The notes under the pieces: generated by a model
Seen by the model: only the letters and a program-made list of their open reading frames with translations
The model's database searches: none
What the model was told of the DNA's origin: nothing
Translations under genes and position numbers: made by a program
Shown here: positions 9,407-20,900 of the stretch, one piece after another
Layout of the letters: every line of letters begins with the position of its first letter
How positions within the stretch are numbered: the first letter of the stretch is position 1
Assembly: GCF_003144195.1 (NCBI RefSeq)
Contig: NW_020290120.1
Span: forward strand, 1 to 39,662
DNA from: Ceraceosorus guamensis
Taxonomy: Eukaryota > Basidiomycota > Exobasidiomycetes > Ceraceosorales > Ceraceosoraceae
Length of the DNA stretch: 39,662 bases
Direction: 5' to 3'

Positions 9407-11742
9407 ATGTCGGATCTCGACCGCCAATTCGATCACCTCTCGCTTCAGACGGGTCAAGCAGGTGTAGTAGGTGCCAACGTTTCCCATTCCGGCTCAGCCT
9501 ATCCAGCATCGCCCTCAGCTGCACCAGCTTCGCCTTATCGCAGCCTACACTCTTCAGCTCAGCAGGGTTACGCCCCGACGAGCGGCTTTGCCGGTGCCGT
9601 CAATCCCAACGAGCCTCAGAGCGCATCCGCTAGGTTCGAGCGCTTCTTTGCTAATGCAGGTCCTGAAGGAGCTTTTCCAGCCACGAACAGCACAAGCCCA
9701 CAAGCCGGACCAGGCTCTGGCTTCTCCAATACCGGCGGCGCTTTTGGCGCATTTGGTCACTCTCTTTCGGGCGGAGGCGCAGGAGGGAGCGGCCGATTCG
9801 GTTCTCAAAATGCTGGCAGGGGCTCCACTGGAAGAAGCGGACTCCCCGCGCAGTGGTCCTCACCTGACCCAGCGCTCAACGCAACAGCCGGCGTGCCCCT
9901 CACGCCTCAGTCTGGCGGAAGCGCTTTCTTGAATTCCGCACCAGGCTTCAACATAGAGGAGGATATCATACCGACTGCTATCGTCGTCAAGAACATCCCA
10001 TTTAGCGTACCCAAAGAGCAGCTCCTTCAAATCATTGTGAGTATTGCTGTGGAGGATCTCCTGTATACATTCGCAAACTGGCATCCGTCCTTGGCCACCA
10101 CACGAGTTCCCTCACGTTGCTTGCTCTTGAGGTGGATTGATGCTGACGCCACGAGGCACTTCGAATCATTCTGCAGGAAGACCTGGCCATCCCCATGCCT
10201 TATGCCTTCAATTACCATTTCGACGGGGGCATGTTCCGAGGTCTGGCGTTTGCCAATTTTCGCTCTGGAGAAGAGGCGGATGCGGTCGTGGCTGCTCTAA
10301 ACGGATTCGACGTGCAAGGTCGCAAGCTGCGGGTAGAATACAAAAAGGTGCTGCAGGCTGGCGAAAAGGAAAGAATCGAAAAGGAAAAGGCAATCAAGCG
10401 GATGCAGTCGATGCAATTGGAAAAAGAGCGAACTCGTCACAGGGACGAGTGGGAAGCCTCTCAACACGGCTTGCCCGGATTGCCAGCGCAAGGCTTTGAA
10501 TCGTACGCAGGCGCACCATCCGGCATCTCGGGTCTGCCCCAGCCATCTTCTGGTTCCATCGGTCGCAGCACACACCTCAGCGGTGCCGGCTCGAATTTGA
10601 CTAGCCCAACAACGGAAGCACATCCGCCAACATCTGCTGGCGGTGCTGGCCAGGTCTCGCCGCTTCCACTCACTGCAGATAGCTTGCGAGGAATACCCTC
10701 TGCAGGACTGGGTGCCGACACCGGCGCTTTGGCACCTTCGGAACGCAGTGGCGGCGCTAGTGCGCGAACCAAGGAGGAGCTAGATTTAAATGATCCAGCA
10801 ACACTCGAGATATACTCGCGCGTCCTCCTATTCAAAGACGACCGGATGCGAGACGAACTCAGCTTTTCTCGAAACTTGAGCCCTTCGGAACGCAGGACTG
10901 TGCACCTGGTCGCGCAAAGGCTTGGCCTGTACCATTACAGCATGGGCGAAGGCGAGGAGCGATACGTGATTGTCACCAAGAACGAGGTAGCGCAGGGTCA
11001 TAGGCCACTGCGATCCCAGGCTTCAACCATCGGTCGCACGCACAGAGGTGGGCTCGGAGCTCCCGCGGGTGGGTTTGGCGATGCGTCTGGATTGCTCTCG
11101 CCCAGCGGTGCCGCTACGACTGGACGTGCAGCTGCCCTCCGAGCAAAGAAGTCTGCTCCAGATATGAAGCGCTTGCGTGATCCGGAGAACGGAAGTGGCT
11201 ACGGAGGCATCGGTGGTGGATACGGCCAAGGTGCAGGTCTAGCACCGCCTGGGGTTGGGGCGCTCGCTCGCAAGAGCAATGGAAATTTGAGAGAGGGATA
11301 CGCAGCCACCATGGGCCGCTCACCTCGTTCGAACCATTCGAATCAAGTAGGCACGATTGGCAGCGGTACGGGTGGAGCAGCAGGTCTCGCGAATCTTTTC
11401 AATTCTCCGTTCGACGTTCCACCTGTTCCTAGCCTTCCCGCCACTTCTTCGGGAGGTTATCACGGCAGCGGCCATGCTTCTTCACCCTCTGGAGGATTTG
11501 GCGGAAGCATTCGTCAACCTCGAGGCCCGCCTACACCGGGCTCTCACGAAGCCAAAAACTTCGCACCCCGCGCAAGAGTCACGCTGGGAGCGAGCTCCGG
11601 TGCACAGGTCGCTGCGGCAGCTGCAGCAGCAGAGGCGGATGCTGCCTATTTGCCCACCATCACCCACTCCGCGGAGGACTATGGAACGCATGCAGGCTTG
11701 AGCAGGGATGATGTTCAGTCGCACGAGCCGCTCGAGATTTGA
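9407..11742 (+). CDS. RRM and R3H domain RNA-binding protein, Pin4/Cip-like
   Basis: Cytoplasmic single-stranded RNA-binding protein resembling budding-yeast Pin4/Mdt1 and fission-yeast Cip1/Cip2, which act in stress-response mRNA control. Two exons, 9407-10036 and 10177-11742 (140-nt intron), encode 731 residues. The intron splits the RRM: RNP2 (AIVVKNIPF, about residues 191-199) is in exon 1 and RNP1 (FRGLAFANF, 230-238) in exon 2. A charged helix follows (about 255-285, rich in KER). An R3H-type domain lies at about 427-480, with the RxxxH signature in ERRTVHLVAQ and the closing GEERYVIVTK. The rest is Ser/Gly/Ala-rich disorder, including the first 185 residues. The start ATG sits in a CCCACCATG context. 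Orthology to a particular yeast protein is inferred from domain order, so no symbol is given. Confidence 0.92.
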
Positions 11743-12940
11743 GCCGCGTTTCCGCACAGACTTGGTGCGGTGAGGCTACCTGATCCTGCGTATCCTGTCA
11801 ACTTGCTTGGCGCATACCCTGAGGTGGTAACACCATGCTTGTCCCAAAATCACGTCTGTACTCGCTCTTTGTCCGCCTGCACCTCCGGGCCACCCGAGCT
11901 CATGCACAATTTACCGATCTACCTTCTCTTGATCCTCTTGCAATTACGAGAAAATTCACATCTCCCCATCGGTGTCATTCGTCCAAGTCTCGAGTTGAGT
12001 GTGGGGAGCAGGTAGCAATAACACTCGAGAGGATTGGTGGGTTGAGCCAGTCCAGAAGGGCTTCGCACGTGCCTGGGGTGTTGATTGAAATCGTCTACGG
12101 CAGTGACCAGTCAAGAGTGTTGCTGTGACTTGTGTTTCCCAGCAAAGGCATTCTCAGGGCCTCGGCCAGGTAGGAACTCGTGAAACATGAACCGCTTGGT
12201 GCGCTTGGTGCGCTTTATGTTGCGCCAGGATCGACCTCTTCACATCCTTTCGACCCGTGGGTACGCGTTCAAGTGAGTGCACGGCACGTATTGCGGTTCT
12301 TGCGAAGATGGCGTGACCCAACTCGACCTTGCGCCTCAGCAATGTGAATCACGAATCTGTGCGGCGGGCCCCCCAGCATGCAGCGAAGCGAGCGAGGGCT
12401 AAGAGGAAGCCGTGCCGCCATGCTCTGCGTGGCACCTCCACTTGCTGCTGATGGTTGCTCTGCGCATGCCTGCTGCATGCATGCCTTTGGCCTAATTCAC
12501 ATTGCTGATGATTGTGCGTATGCATGCTTGCTTGCATGCGTGGCTGAACAGCAGCTGGTGCTGGCCGCCGCGGTAGGCGGATTGAGTTGCACGCATTGTT
12601 GGTATCACTATGCAGCAGTTGAGAGTATGCGTGGTAGCAAGGTTCAGGGTTGTGCCTACAGTCACAGTCACAGTCACAGTCGTGAGTAGTAGTCACGAGT
12701 GATAGATCGTTGGTAGTAAGTAGTGTGGTGTAGTGCGAGGGTACCGCAGCTAAGGGGTCAGTAAGAAGCAAGGCTGCTGAGTCTCATCTGCCACGCTCAA
12801 AGCGTCGGCGCATAAGCCCCGCCAATCGTGACTTTCTACAGTACCACCAACATCTTACGGCGGAACCCAGAGCAGCCCAGCTCGTATCAGTCTGAACCTC
12901 CTTCCCTTTGCCCGCACACCAGACCACTTACCTGCCCACC
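11743..12940. other. Intergenic, 1.2 kb
   Basis: No gene recognised. It contains a GCGCTTGGT direct repeat near 12190-12213, GCATGC-rich DNA at 12460-12545, a CAGTCA tandem tract at 12658-12680 and, just after it, the decamer AGTCACGAGT (12691-12700). The decamer's TCACG pairs with CGTGA at 12681-12685 as a small inverted repeat. Confidence 0.55.
12658..12700. repeat. CAGTCA tandem tract running into a short inverted repeat
   Basis: About four CAGTCA-like units run directly into CGTGAGTAGTAGTCACGAGT, whose CGTGA and TCACG arms are complementary. The right half is one copy of the recurring decamer. Confidence 0.75.
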
Positions 12941-13909
12941 ATGTCTTCTGCTCAAGCTCTCCGTCTGCTGAGCCGCCCCGCTCTCGCCGTTAAAGCATCG
13001 GGTGCTCGTGCAAGCGCGCGTCAAACCCCCATCCACGCTGGACTGCGCGCATTCTCCTCTTCCTTGCCAGCTCTCGACCCCAAGTACACCACGGCTGCAA
13101 AGGCGAGCGGCGCAGGCAGAAACGGAAAGACGGAGCTCATAGATGCTGGTGCTGGCAGTATCTCGAGCGTCAAGCTGGCGATGCCCAAGGAGCTCGGCGG
13201 GCAAGGCGATGGCAACAACCCTGAACAGCTGTTTGCTCTTGGGTGAGTACTCATGCGCACATGCGATTGGTTCATCCCCATACAGTCGAGATTGCTGCGC
13301 TGGCATGCACACATACAAACCGAAAAGTGGGAAACTCGAAGGCTAAGCTTGTCTCGTACACCCGCACCCTGCTTCTCTCTGTGTGATCCTAGCTACTCGG
13401 CCTGCTTTCTCTCCGCCCTACAACTTTACGGCCGAACCAACAAGCTCAGCGTGCCGGATGATCTTGCCATCACTACACAAGTGACAATCGCAAAGGATGA
13501 TACCAGCTTCGGGCTGGCAGTCCAGATCAAGGCCAAGAGCGGCAAGGCGGACAAGTCGGAGCTCAAGAAGCTTCTCGAAGGCGCTCATCAAGTCTGCCCG
13601 TGAGTCATCAACCTTGCACGCCCGATCGAAGCGTACATGCGGCCATGTTGTTCCTTTGCTTGGCCGGAGCAAGAGCAACCTTGACTATCAACAGCGCCTC
13701 GGGCGTCCGGCGCGAGGTTTCCCACAAGGCGATGCGAGGCGTGACTTGGCTGCCTCCTGCCTCACTGAAGCAAGCCTGTGACTACCGTTCACGAGGCAAG
13801 CATGCAAGCGCTGACATCTGGGGGTCTCTATACCTTGGCTGAACTGGATTCTCACAGATACTCCAAGGCAACCCGTGGTAACATCCCCGTCGAGCTGCAC
13901 GTCGAATGA
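12941..13909 (+). CDS. Mitochondrial Ohr/OsmC-family organic hydroperoxide reductase
   Basis: Thiol peroxidase that reduces organic (lipid) hydroperoxides, using a reactive cysteine pair. Exons 12941-13242, 13393-13599 and 13858-13909 give 186 residues. Residues 1 to about 45 form an Arg/Ser/Ala-rich amphipathic presequence (RLLSRPALAVK...LRAFSSS), so mitochondrial import is likely. The mature part matches Ohr closely: GAGRNGKTEL, the PKELGGQGDGNNPEQLFALGYSAC block with the peroxidatic Cys, FGLAVQIK, and HQVCPYSKATRGN with the resolving Cys. Both cysteines are present, and each sits close to a splice junction: intron 1 falls just before YSAC and intron 2 right after VCP. Mature length (about 140) is normal for Ohr. 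The start ATG has a CCCACCATG context. Bacterial Ohr proteins are the best known; fungal mitochondrial ones may be an old transfer, which is inference. Confidence 0.94.
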
Positions 13910-15066
13910 ACGGCCATCTCGAAACGCATCACGGTTCAGCCAGCGCTTTACAAAGAAGTGCCTAAAATCTGTTGGCGGTCCGCGCCTCTCATTACACAAG
14001 GATCAAGGTGCGGCAATGCTATGGATGTTCGCATACAGACGCCTGCAAGTATGCGAAGCGGTCTCTCTGCTGGTAAGGTTTCTGTCAAGGTGACGGAGCT
14101 TTTCCGTGACGATGAAACTATTGACCTGGATGCGATGCCGAGCACGGTCGCCATCTGGGGCTGGGTGCGCGCTACCTACTGAACACGCAGCTTGCACCAG
14201 CTGGCTTGGCAATGTGACGTGACCTCCCGCGAAGCGCTAACCCTTGGCTATTCCACCATTCTTGCTCACTACTACGGACCGCACCTATAGTTGCGAAACA
14301 GTGCGTCTCTCACATCAGCGTCATTTCATGCGCGCTCCTGGCGGCTTGTAGGAAGGTGTACAGGCTCCGGCATAATAACTTACGAGGATATGCTTGGCCA
14401 TAGCCAAGAGGCGCGTGGCGAGCTATGGCATCCCCGTCGCTGGGTGCCGGAGCTCGGTCTCAATCTTAACCACGCAATCGTGGCGCACGTAGTATACGCT
14501 GGGGGAGAGTCGTGAGCTGCAGGCCTCGCCACCATGCTTGATGATGCCAGCAAACAGCCTCTTGCCCGCTGATGCAAGATAGCAAAAGAGGGGGGTGAAG
14601 GCGAAGGCGGCGGCGCCGCGGTGGCAAGGTGGCAAGGTGGCGTGCAGGCGTCCAGTGCCCCGTGCGCCATGGCGCGCGCGTGACATATACCGATACGCAG
14701 CAGTCAATGGAATGAGCCCTTCATCAGTCTGAATTTGGGGCCAAAAAGGTGAGAGAACGAGCGTAGTAATTTTGCACGGGGCACACTACCCGCACGAGCA
14801 ATTTACCCAGGGCCAAAGGAAATGAGGCGACTCTTTGGTCTGTCTGCGAGTACAAGAAGGGCAGCTCACGATGGACTCCCTCCTTTGGCGATGCGCTCCT
14901 TCATCTCACAGAGCACACTATAAGCATTTTCTGCCACGTCTTTGTATCTCAGCCCTTGCCTCGCGTCCACGTCTGTCGACTGCTAGCAAAGTTCGGCAAT
15001 TAGCTGCTCCCCATAGGCTACAAGCACTCACTCAACACTTGCAAAAGTCCTCAAAAGCAGACCACA
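13910..15066. other. Intergenic, 1.2 kb, nothing recognised
   Basis: Only short open frames with no family resemblance. A GGTGGCAAGGTGGCAAGG direct repeat lies near 14619-14641. The last 100 bp are CA/CT-rich and likely the leader of the next gene. Confidence 0.5.
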
Positions 15067-15958
15067 ATGGCAGAGAGTCGCGGGTCGACCAGCGAGACAC
15101 TCGTCGACGCACATTTGACGGGTAAGGATGACGGCTTGAATCTGCCCAGCTCGCCACACGGTCGTCTTCGAGATCTGCGCACGGTTGCAGCGGTTGTACA
15201 ACGACCAGCACAGCAATCAAAGCTGGGAGCCCCAACAGCCCTGGGCTTCCTCTCTTTTGCTGTCTGTCTCAGCATCATGTCCTTTGGCCTCGTCGGACTT
15301 GGCGTTTCCAGCTTGACCACTCTCTGGGGCGATCTAGGCGTCTTTCTCTTCGGGGGAGGCGGTATGATGGCCCTCACAGCCGTGCTGGAGATCCTTCGAG
15401 GTGATTCCATCGCCTTTGCCTTTTTCGGCGCCTTTGCGACGTACTGGTTCGGCCTCTCTGCCATCTACCGTGCCGACTTTGGTGTGATCATGACAGCGTC
15501 AAGACAGACGCTCGCTGGACAACCCGGTGCTGTCCAGCTCAATCAGGCTCTGGGCCTCTGGCAGGTGAGCAACGTGTCAAGGATACGCGCATGTCGTGAT
15601 TGACGGACCCATACTGACTGTCGTCGATCCGATACTTGCCCAGATGACCTACACTCTTTTGTGCGTCATCTTTGCCGTGGCCACTCTTCGCACCAACATC
15701 GTGTTCTGCAGCATCTGCACCTTTCTAGTGCCCTTCTTCCTTTGCCTCTCCATCCTCTTCCTCAGCTCGCTCTCTCAGGCAGCCACTGAGAATATGGCGA
15801 CAGCAGCTGGGTGTTTTGGCTTCATCATTTGCATGCTCAGTTGGTACATGGTCGCTGCCCTCTTGCTCTCTCATGGCGGAGCGCCGTTGCGCCTGCCCCT
15901 TGGAAACCTCAAGAACTTTTGGACCAAGGACCAAGGCCGCAAGAGAGCCTGCGTATAG
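15067..15958 (+). CDS. GPR1/FUN34/YaaH (acetate transporter) family protein, divergent
   Basis: Six-helix membrane protein of the family that includes yeast Ato1/Ady2, Yarrowia Gpr1 and bacterial SatP, which move acetate or ammonium-linked carboxylates. Exons 15067-15564 and 15644-15958 give 270 residues; the intron (79 nt, GTGAGC donor) falls after LGLWQ. Family traits seen: FFGAFATYWFGLSAIY, the LRTN at the cytosolic end of the fourth or fifth helix (FAVATLRTNIVF), and a C-terminal AGCFGFIICMLSWYMVAALLL. The N-terminal signature NPAPLGL, described in Gpr1/Ato proteins as functionally important, reads GAPTALGF here, so the Asn-Pro start is lost. This suggests changed substrate or regulation. 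The hydrophilic N-terminal 55 residues are Ser/Asp-rich. Start context CACAATGG. Confidence 0.88.
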
Positions 15959-17956
15959 GAAGAGTGACTCGCCAAACGTCGCGATTGGCTCACAGCGTGG
16001 ACGTGCATCTTGGTGCGTCTGCCAATTCCACAACTTGATTACTACAAGCTCCGCTGCACCAACAAGGATGGGCCGTCGCTACGCCGCCATCTTGCTTCCG
16101 ATCGCTCTGCTCTAGCGCGTCCAAGTTCAGAGCGCCTAGCCAAGCTTTATTGTTGTACTTTGACTGCCAACCGATTCTCTGTATATCAACGTCTTCACTC
16201 TTTCCCGGCCGCACGGCAAATGAACACGAGGACTTCTTACCACCTCAATCTCCTCTGAGCTTGTTCTTGAGTCTCGATATTGTCATCAGCAGCCGTGGGC
16301 ACTGTTGGGAGAGCGATGCAGCAGCGTACGCACGCGAACGACCTACGATGATTTCTGCAACTCCAACCTATACCCACACGGTACACTCAAGCGTACGCGC
16401 GCTGCAGCGCACTGTGGTGAGTCTCGAACAAGTCTGAGTCGTGGTTGCGCATCTGCGCTCAAAATTGTTGTAACTCCTTCTCGATCGAGTGACTCGACGT
16501 CGAGGTGCGCGCTGTACATGCTTGTTGGGACCTTGAATGGGGAGTGCGCCCCTTGCCTCCGTGTGTCCCAAGTGGACGATCAAGAATAGCCTTGTGAGAG
16601 CGCGCACGATCAGCTGCCACTCCATCAGTCGCTTGTAGTCATTTGGCTGTCGGTCGTCTCGGTGGTAGTGAGTGTATATATAGGTACCACCCTGGTGTGC
16701 GAACAAGCCAAGAGGAGGGAACGATGAGGTGCATGCATGCATATAGGGAGCATAAGCTGCAGCGGCCCGCTGCTGCATGCCTTTGTCGGAATCTAAAAAC
16801 CACGTCTGCGTAGCTTAAGCTGAAACAGCACAGTCAAGAAATGAGTGGAATCGAGAATCTTGAATCCATTTCACACATCACGCGTTTGAATTCCAACCTT
16901 GATTGTGCAAGCTGTCGTATATTCAAAATTGTCCTTGATAGTCTCCACGCGCGATGGCGGGTTTGATGGGCATCACTTTTCTTATTATGATGCAGTCGAC
17001 GGGTGCGTGGCATGCATGGCGCCCGTCTGCATACTGCGTGCAGATACATACCGCCAGCAGCAGCGCACAATCACGATCGAGCTAGCGCGAGACAAGACTG
17101 CTGATCACGGCTCACGAAACGACTGACGCCGCGTGTGCGAGTGATGCATGCCATACGCGCGGGCGCACACCAAAATCAAACGTGAATGTACCAAGTGCCT
17201 CAATTGCTGCTGCCGTCTGCGTGGGTGGTGGTGCATATGTACCAATAAACAAGAAACGCGGCCCGCGAGTCCAACAGCATCAATCGCAGCGCAATCACCA
17301 GCATGCGACCCGAAGCAATCCATTCTCCCTCACTCCCGCAACTTTCGAGTCGCGACTGGACCCATACCACACAACTCACGACCTGAGAACCTCGTCCAAG
17401 CTCAACGCAGCTAAGCCTTAGAGCCTTCGATCTGAGATTGCAGGCCCGCTGTGCACCAGGTATTTGCTACAGTCTTCTCAGGGCTGTGAAAGGTGAGCAC
17501 GTTGAACTGCTGTAGGGAACAGCTTGGACGTGGGATTCTGACCGCCCGATCTCTTCCGCACGTGTGCTCCGACCACACCTGCCTTTCATACGTCAAGTCA
17601 GACAGCTTTGGTGTAACTGAGCTTGGCGAAGCAGGTCTGCTGTTGCTTGGCCGGGTGCGGCGCATGGGTCGCATGAATGCATGTGGTACATACCTGCCTT
17701 CACTGATCATCACCAGCAGTAGATTTGGACTGCTCCGTCCCGACGACGCAATCGACTCACACACTCCCACAACTCATGCTCGGTGCAAGTGGACCACTAG
17801 CTGAACATTCTTGGAACTGCCGACATCTTCGCCGCCATTTCCGCTTCGGGTCGCTGGTCGCGTTCAAGCTCCACGCACATCCACGCTTCTGGGAGCTAGA
17901 CGACACCGCTACCGCTGTCATCTCTTACGCTGTGCTCTGTCTGATAGCGGTCAATC
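15959..17956. other. Intergenic, 2.0 kb
   Basis: No gene supported on either strand; open frames are short and have no family match. Contains a TATATATAGG element near 16674-16683, GCATGC-rich DNA at 16731-16782 with a small GCAGCGG/CCGCTGC inverted repeat, and further GCATGC elements near 17010 and 17145. The last part should hold the promoter of the large GAP gene. Confidence 0.5.
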
Positions 17957-20900
17957 ATGCCACCTCCCGGCAATGGGGCACCTAGTGCATCCACCAACTC
18001 GGCGATTCCGCCCTCTGCACAAACTCAAGCTCAGCAGAGTCAATCGCAGTCGGGGATAGGTCGCAGTCAATCTGCTTTCAATTTCTTGATCTCCAAGGCA
18101 AAGGGCACGTTCACCTCTGGCGGCACTACAAATCATCCAGGCATCTCTTTGGGCAATCAGCATGGCCTGTACGCATCTGGTGGAGGTGGACATGGAGCTA
18201 TCAATGCCTCGGTCTCAATGTCGTCGCTCGCGTCTCAGCCCGTGTTCGAGGAGGGATCCGAGCATGCTTCGTTGCCATCCAACATGCATCCCGGCGTCTT
18301 TCAAGGAGCAAGCCGATCCCGGGTAGCTTCCGGCTCGAGTAGCGGGGCTTCAGCAGGTGGTGGTGGTGGGGGTGGCAACAGCTCACCCAGTGGGATCGCC
18401 ATTGGAAGCGCTGCGGGTGGCTCTAGCGGCGTGTATCAGAACTTCGCCATCGAGCGCGGCGGGTCCGTCACGGACTTTGGCCGCTATCCCAACACCAATC
18501 GGCCCAGTTTTGGAGCTGAGGATGCCATCACAGTGTCAAGTCCTACCAAGCGGAGCTTCTTTGGAGGGCACAGAGATCGGAAGACTTCAAACGCAAGCGT
18601 GACGAAGAATTCTCCGACTCTGGCCATCAATCCCCCGAGCGCAGGCTCTAACGCTTCCCGAGGCGGCTACGCCCACAGCCCTCTAAGCAGGGGAGCAAAT
18701 CTGCGACAAGACTCTCTCGGCAGCAATGGCAACTCGGGCGCCCCTGGGCTGGGCTATGCTCAATTCAGTCGCAGTCAGTCCGATTTGTCGCACCGTCACG
18801 AGTTCTCTTCGCCGACTATAGGCAATGCGGAGCTGCCGAGGCCTTTCGGTCAGACAGCGGCGTCGAACCTCCCGGTCAAATTCCTCGCTAGCGACGATCC
18901 TCAGCACCTCCGCTCGCCCAGCCCCAACATCGGCTACTCACGCAGCGTAGACGACCTCAACCACGCTGCATCACCGCCTTTGACTGCTGCAACGACTGGC
19001 AGCGCGGGCAAAGCCGCTGCTGTGCGCCAGCACCAATCGCAGCAGCACAGAACTGACGCGACTTGGGGCGAACATGGGGTGCCTGCCGCTGACTGGGGAC
19101 GCCCAAGTGAAGTTGGTGCTATTTCCAGTCGAAGCGCAGTAGGCAATCAAGCACAACAGCTGCAACGGTGGACTGCAAATAGTAGCGGGGGGTCTCCGCA
19201 CGTGCCGGTCTCACAGCAAACCCCACAGACCATTGCGAGTCCTTCTCAGGGCTACCTGAGTCAAAGTCCGGCGCTTGGAGGCGGCGCCCATATCCCTTTC
19301 AGTTCTGCGCCCCAGAGCTCGACCTGGCCCCAAGTTCCCCCCATTCCACCCCAACATTTGGCTTCCACACCGAACAAGCACACTCGGAAGGGATCCAAGC
19401 AAGGCGCTCTGCGGGAAGCAGGCACTGCAATGGGGCTGCCCTTCGTTTCCCGTCCTCAAGATGACGCCTCGCACGGCACGTCTCTGCCGTCCGGAGCTAC
19501 GTATCAAGGTTTCCTGAATCGTAATGCCAACATCTCGTTGCCACTTTCGCAATTGCAGGAGGGCGGCGACAAGGGCAGAGAGCGCGAGAAGGACCTGAGT
19601 AAGGGCTGGAAGCCTTACAAAGTCATCCTGAGAGAAGGACGCCTATACTTCTTCAAGCCTCCCAGCAGCATCTCAGATGAAGTCAAAGCTCTTTTTCCCA
19701 CGTCCCTCGTCAGGCCTATCGCAGGGACAACTGCACCTGTTGACTTGGATGCGATCAAGAAGGCGCTGGCTCAACAGGAATTGTTGGCAGCTACTGCAAG
19801 CTCACAGGGAAGATCCGGAGGTGCGCCACGCACTTCACCTGCCCGGCCGGCCACTAAACGTGGAGACAGTGGTGCTGGTGCCCTACCGAACACCGCCACG
19901 ACCACAGCTTCAGAAGCGCGAGAGCCGCCTGCAATGCAAGCGAGCTCCCCATGGGCCGCGCCTGGCAGACATCCAGGCCTCTCTCTTGCCGAGACAGTCA
20001 CACCGCCAGCGAGCTGGATCGAGCGCATCGTCGCTAGTCCGATGGAAAGCCTCGCGCACGAGCTCGTCTTCGCCACGCAGCTCTCTGTTGGATCTTCGAG
20101 TGCTACCGCGGCTACTGCTATGCCCAAGGATGGTACTGAGCGTAGCGATGAGGTTGAGACATACGTCTTGAGCCTTCTGATTGCGACAGCCAGATCTGGA
20201 CGGCCCATCCAAAAAGTACTGGTCGCCGTGCAGAAGTGGGCTGTTGAAGCCCTCTCCTTGGGTGTAGAAGATGAGCTCGCTGGCTCATTGATCACTGACG
20301 CAAGCTCACCCGTCGTCCTCAAATTCAAAGCCGAGGTCCGCGAGAGGCTAGCTGCTGTGGCTATGTCGCGGCCGCTTGACTATGCGTCAGACGACAACGA
20401 CCGCCGCGGAGCTGCCGAGGTACTTCAAGCGCTCGTCGACATGACTTCTTCTGGAGCAGAAGCCGAGAAGGCCCGACACGGCGTCCTCAGCGTCCTGCTG
20501 CAAGATGCCGATGAGCAGCACCATGGCGTACCGAAGGCTCCAGACTGGATCGAGGCAATTAGAGGACGCGCTTCTAGAGATCATCTGCATGACATTGTTC
20601 GGCACAAGCTGAGCCCCTCCAGCTTTTTGAATCTCGAACCACCAGAAATCGCACAGCAGCTACAAATCTTCCATGCTGACCGCTTGAGGTCTTTCTTGGC
20701 GCCCACTTTATCCGTAGGCCGCTTGTTCTCTAGATCCAATGCCCTCAATTCTGGGCTCCTAAGCTTCGACGCTTCACGTCCACATTTCATCACCCGTCTC
20801 GTCATGGACCAACTCTTCGATGAAGCTATCGAAACGGGCCCGCAGTCTACCGCTCGTCGACCTGAGTCCGGCAATACCGCTCGTCACCGCGCTGCGATCA

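Noticed and set aside
13958-14182. Short ATG open frame after the Ohr gene
   Set aside because: 74 codons without family resemblance; the Ohr protein already ends normally at 13909.
19771-20328. Long minus-strand open frame inside the GAP gene
   Set aside because: Antisense shadow of a continuous 1738-codon exon; no motif.
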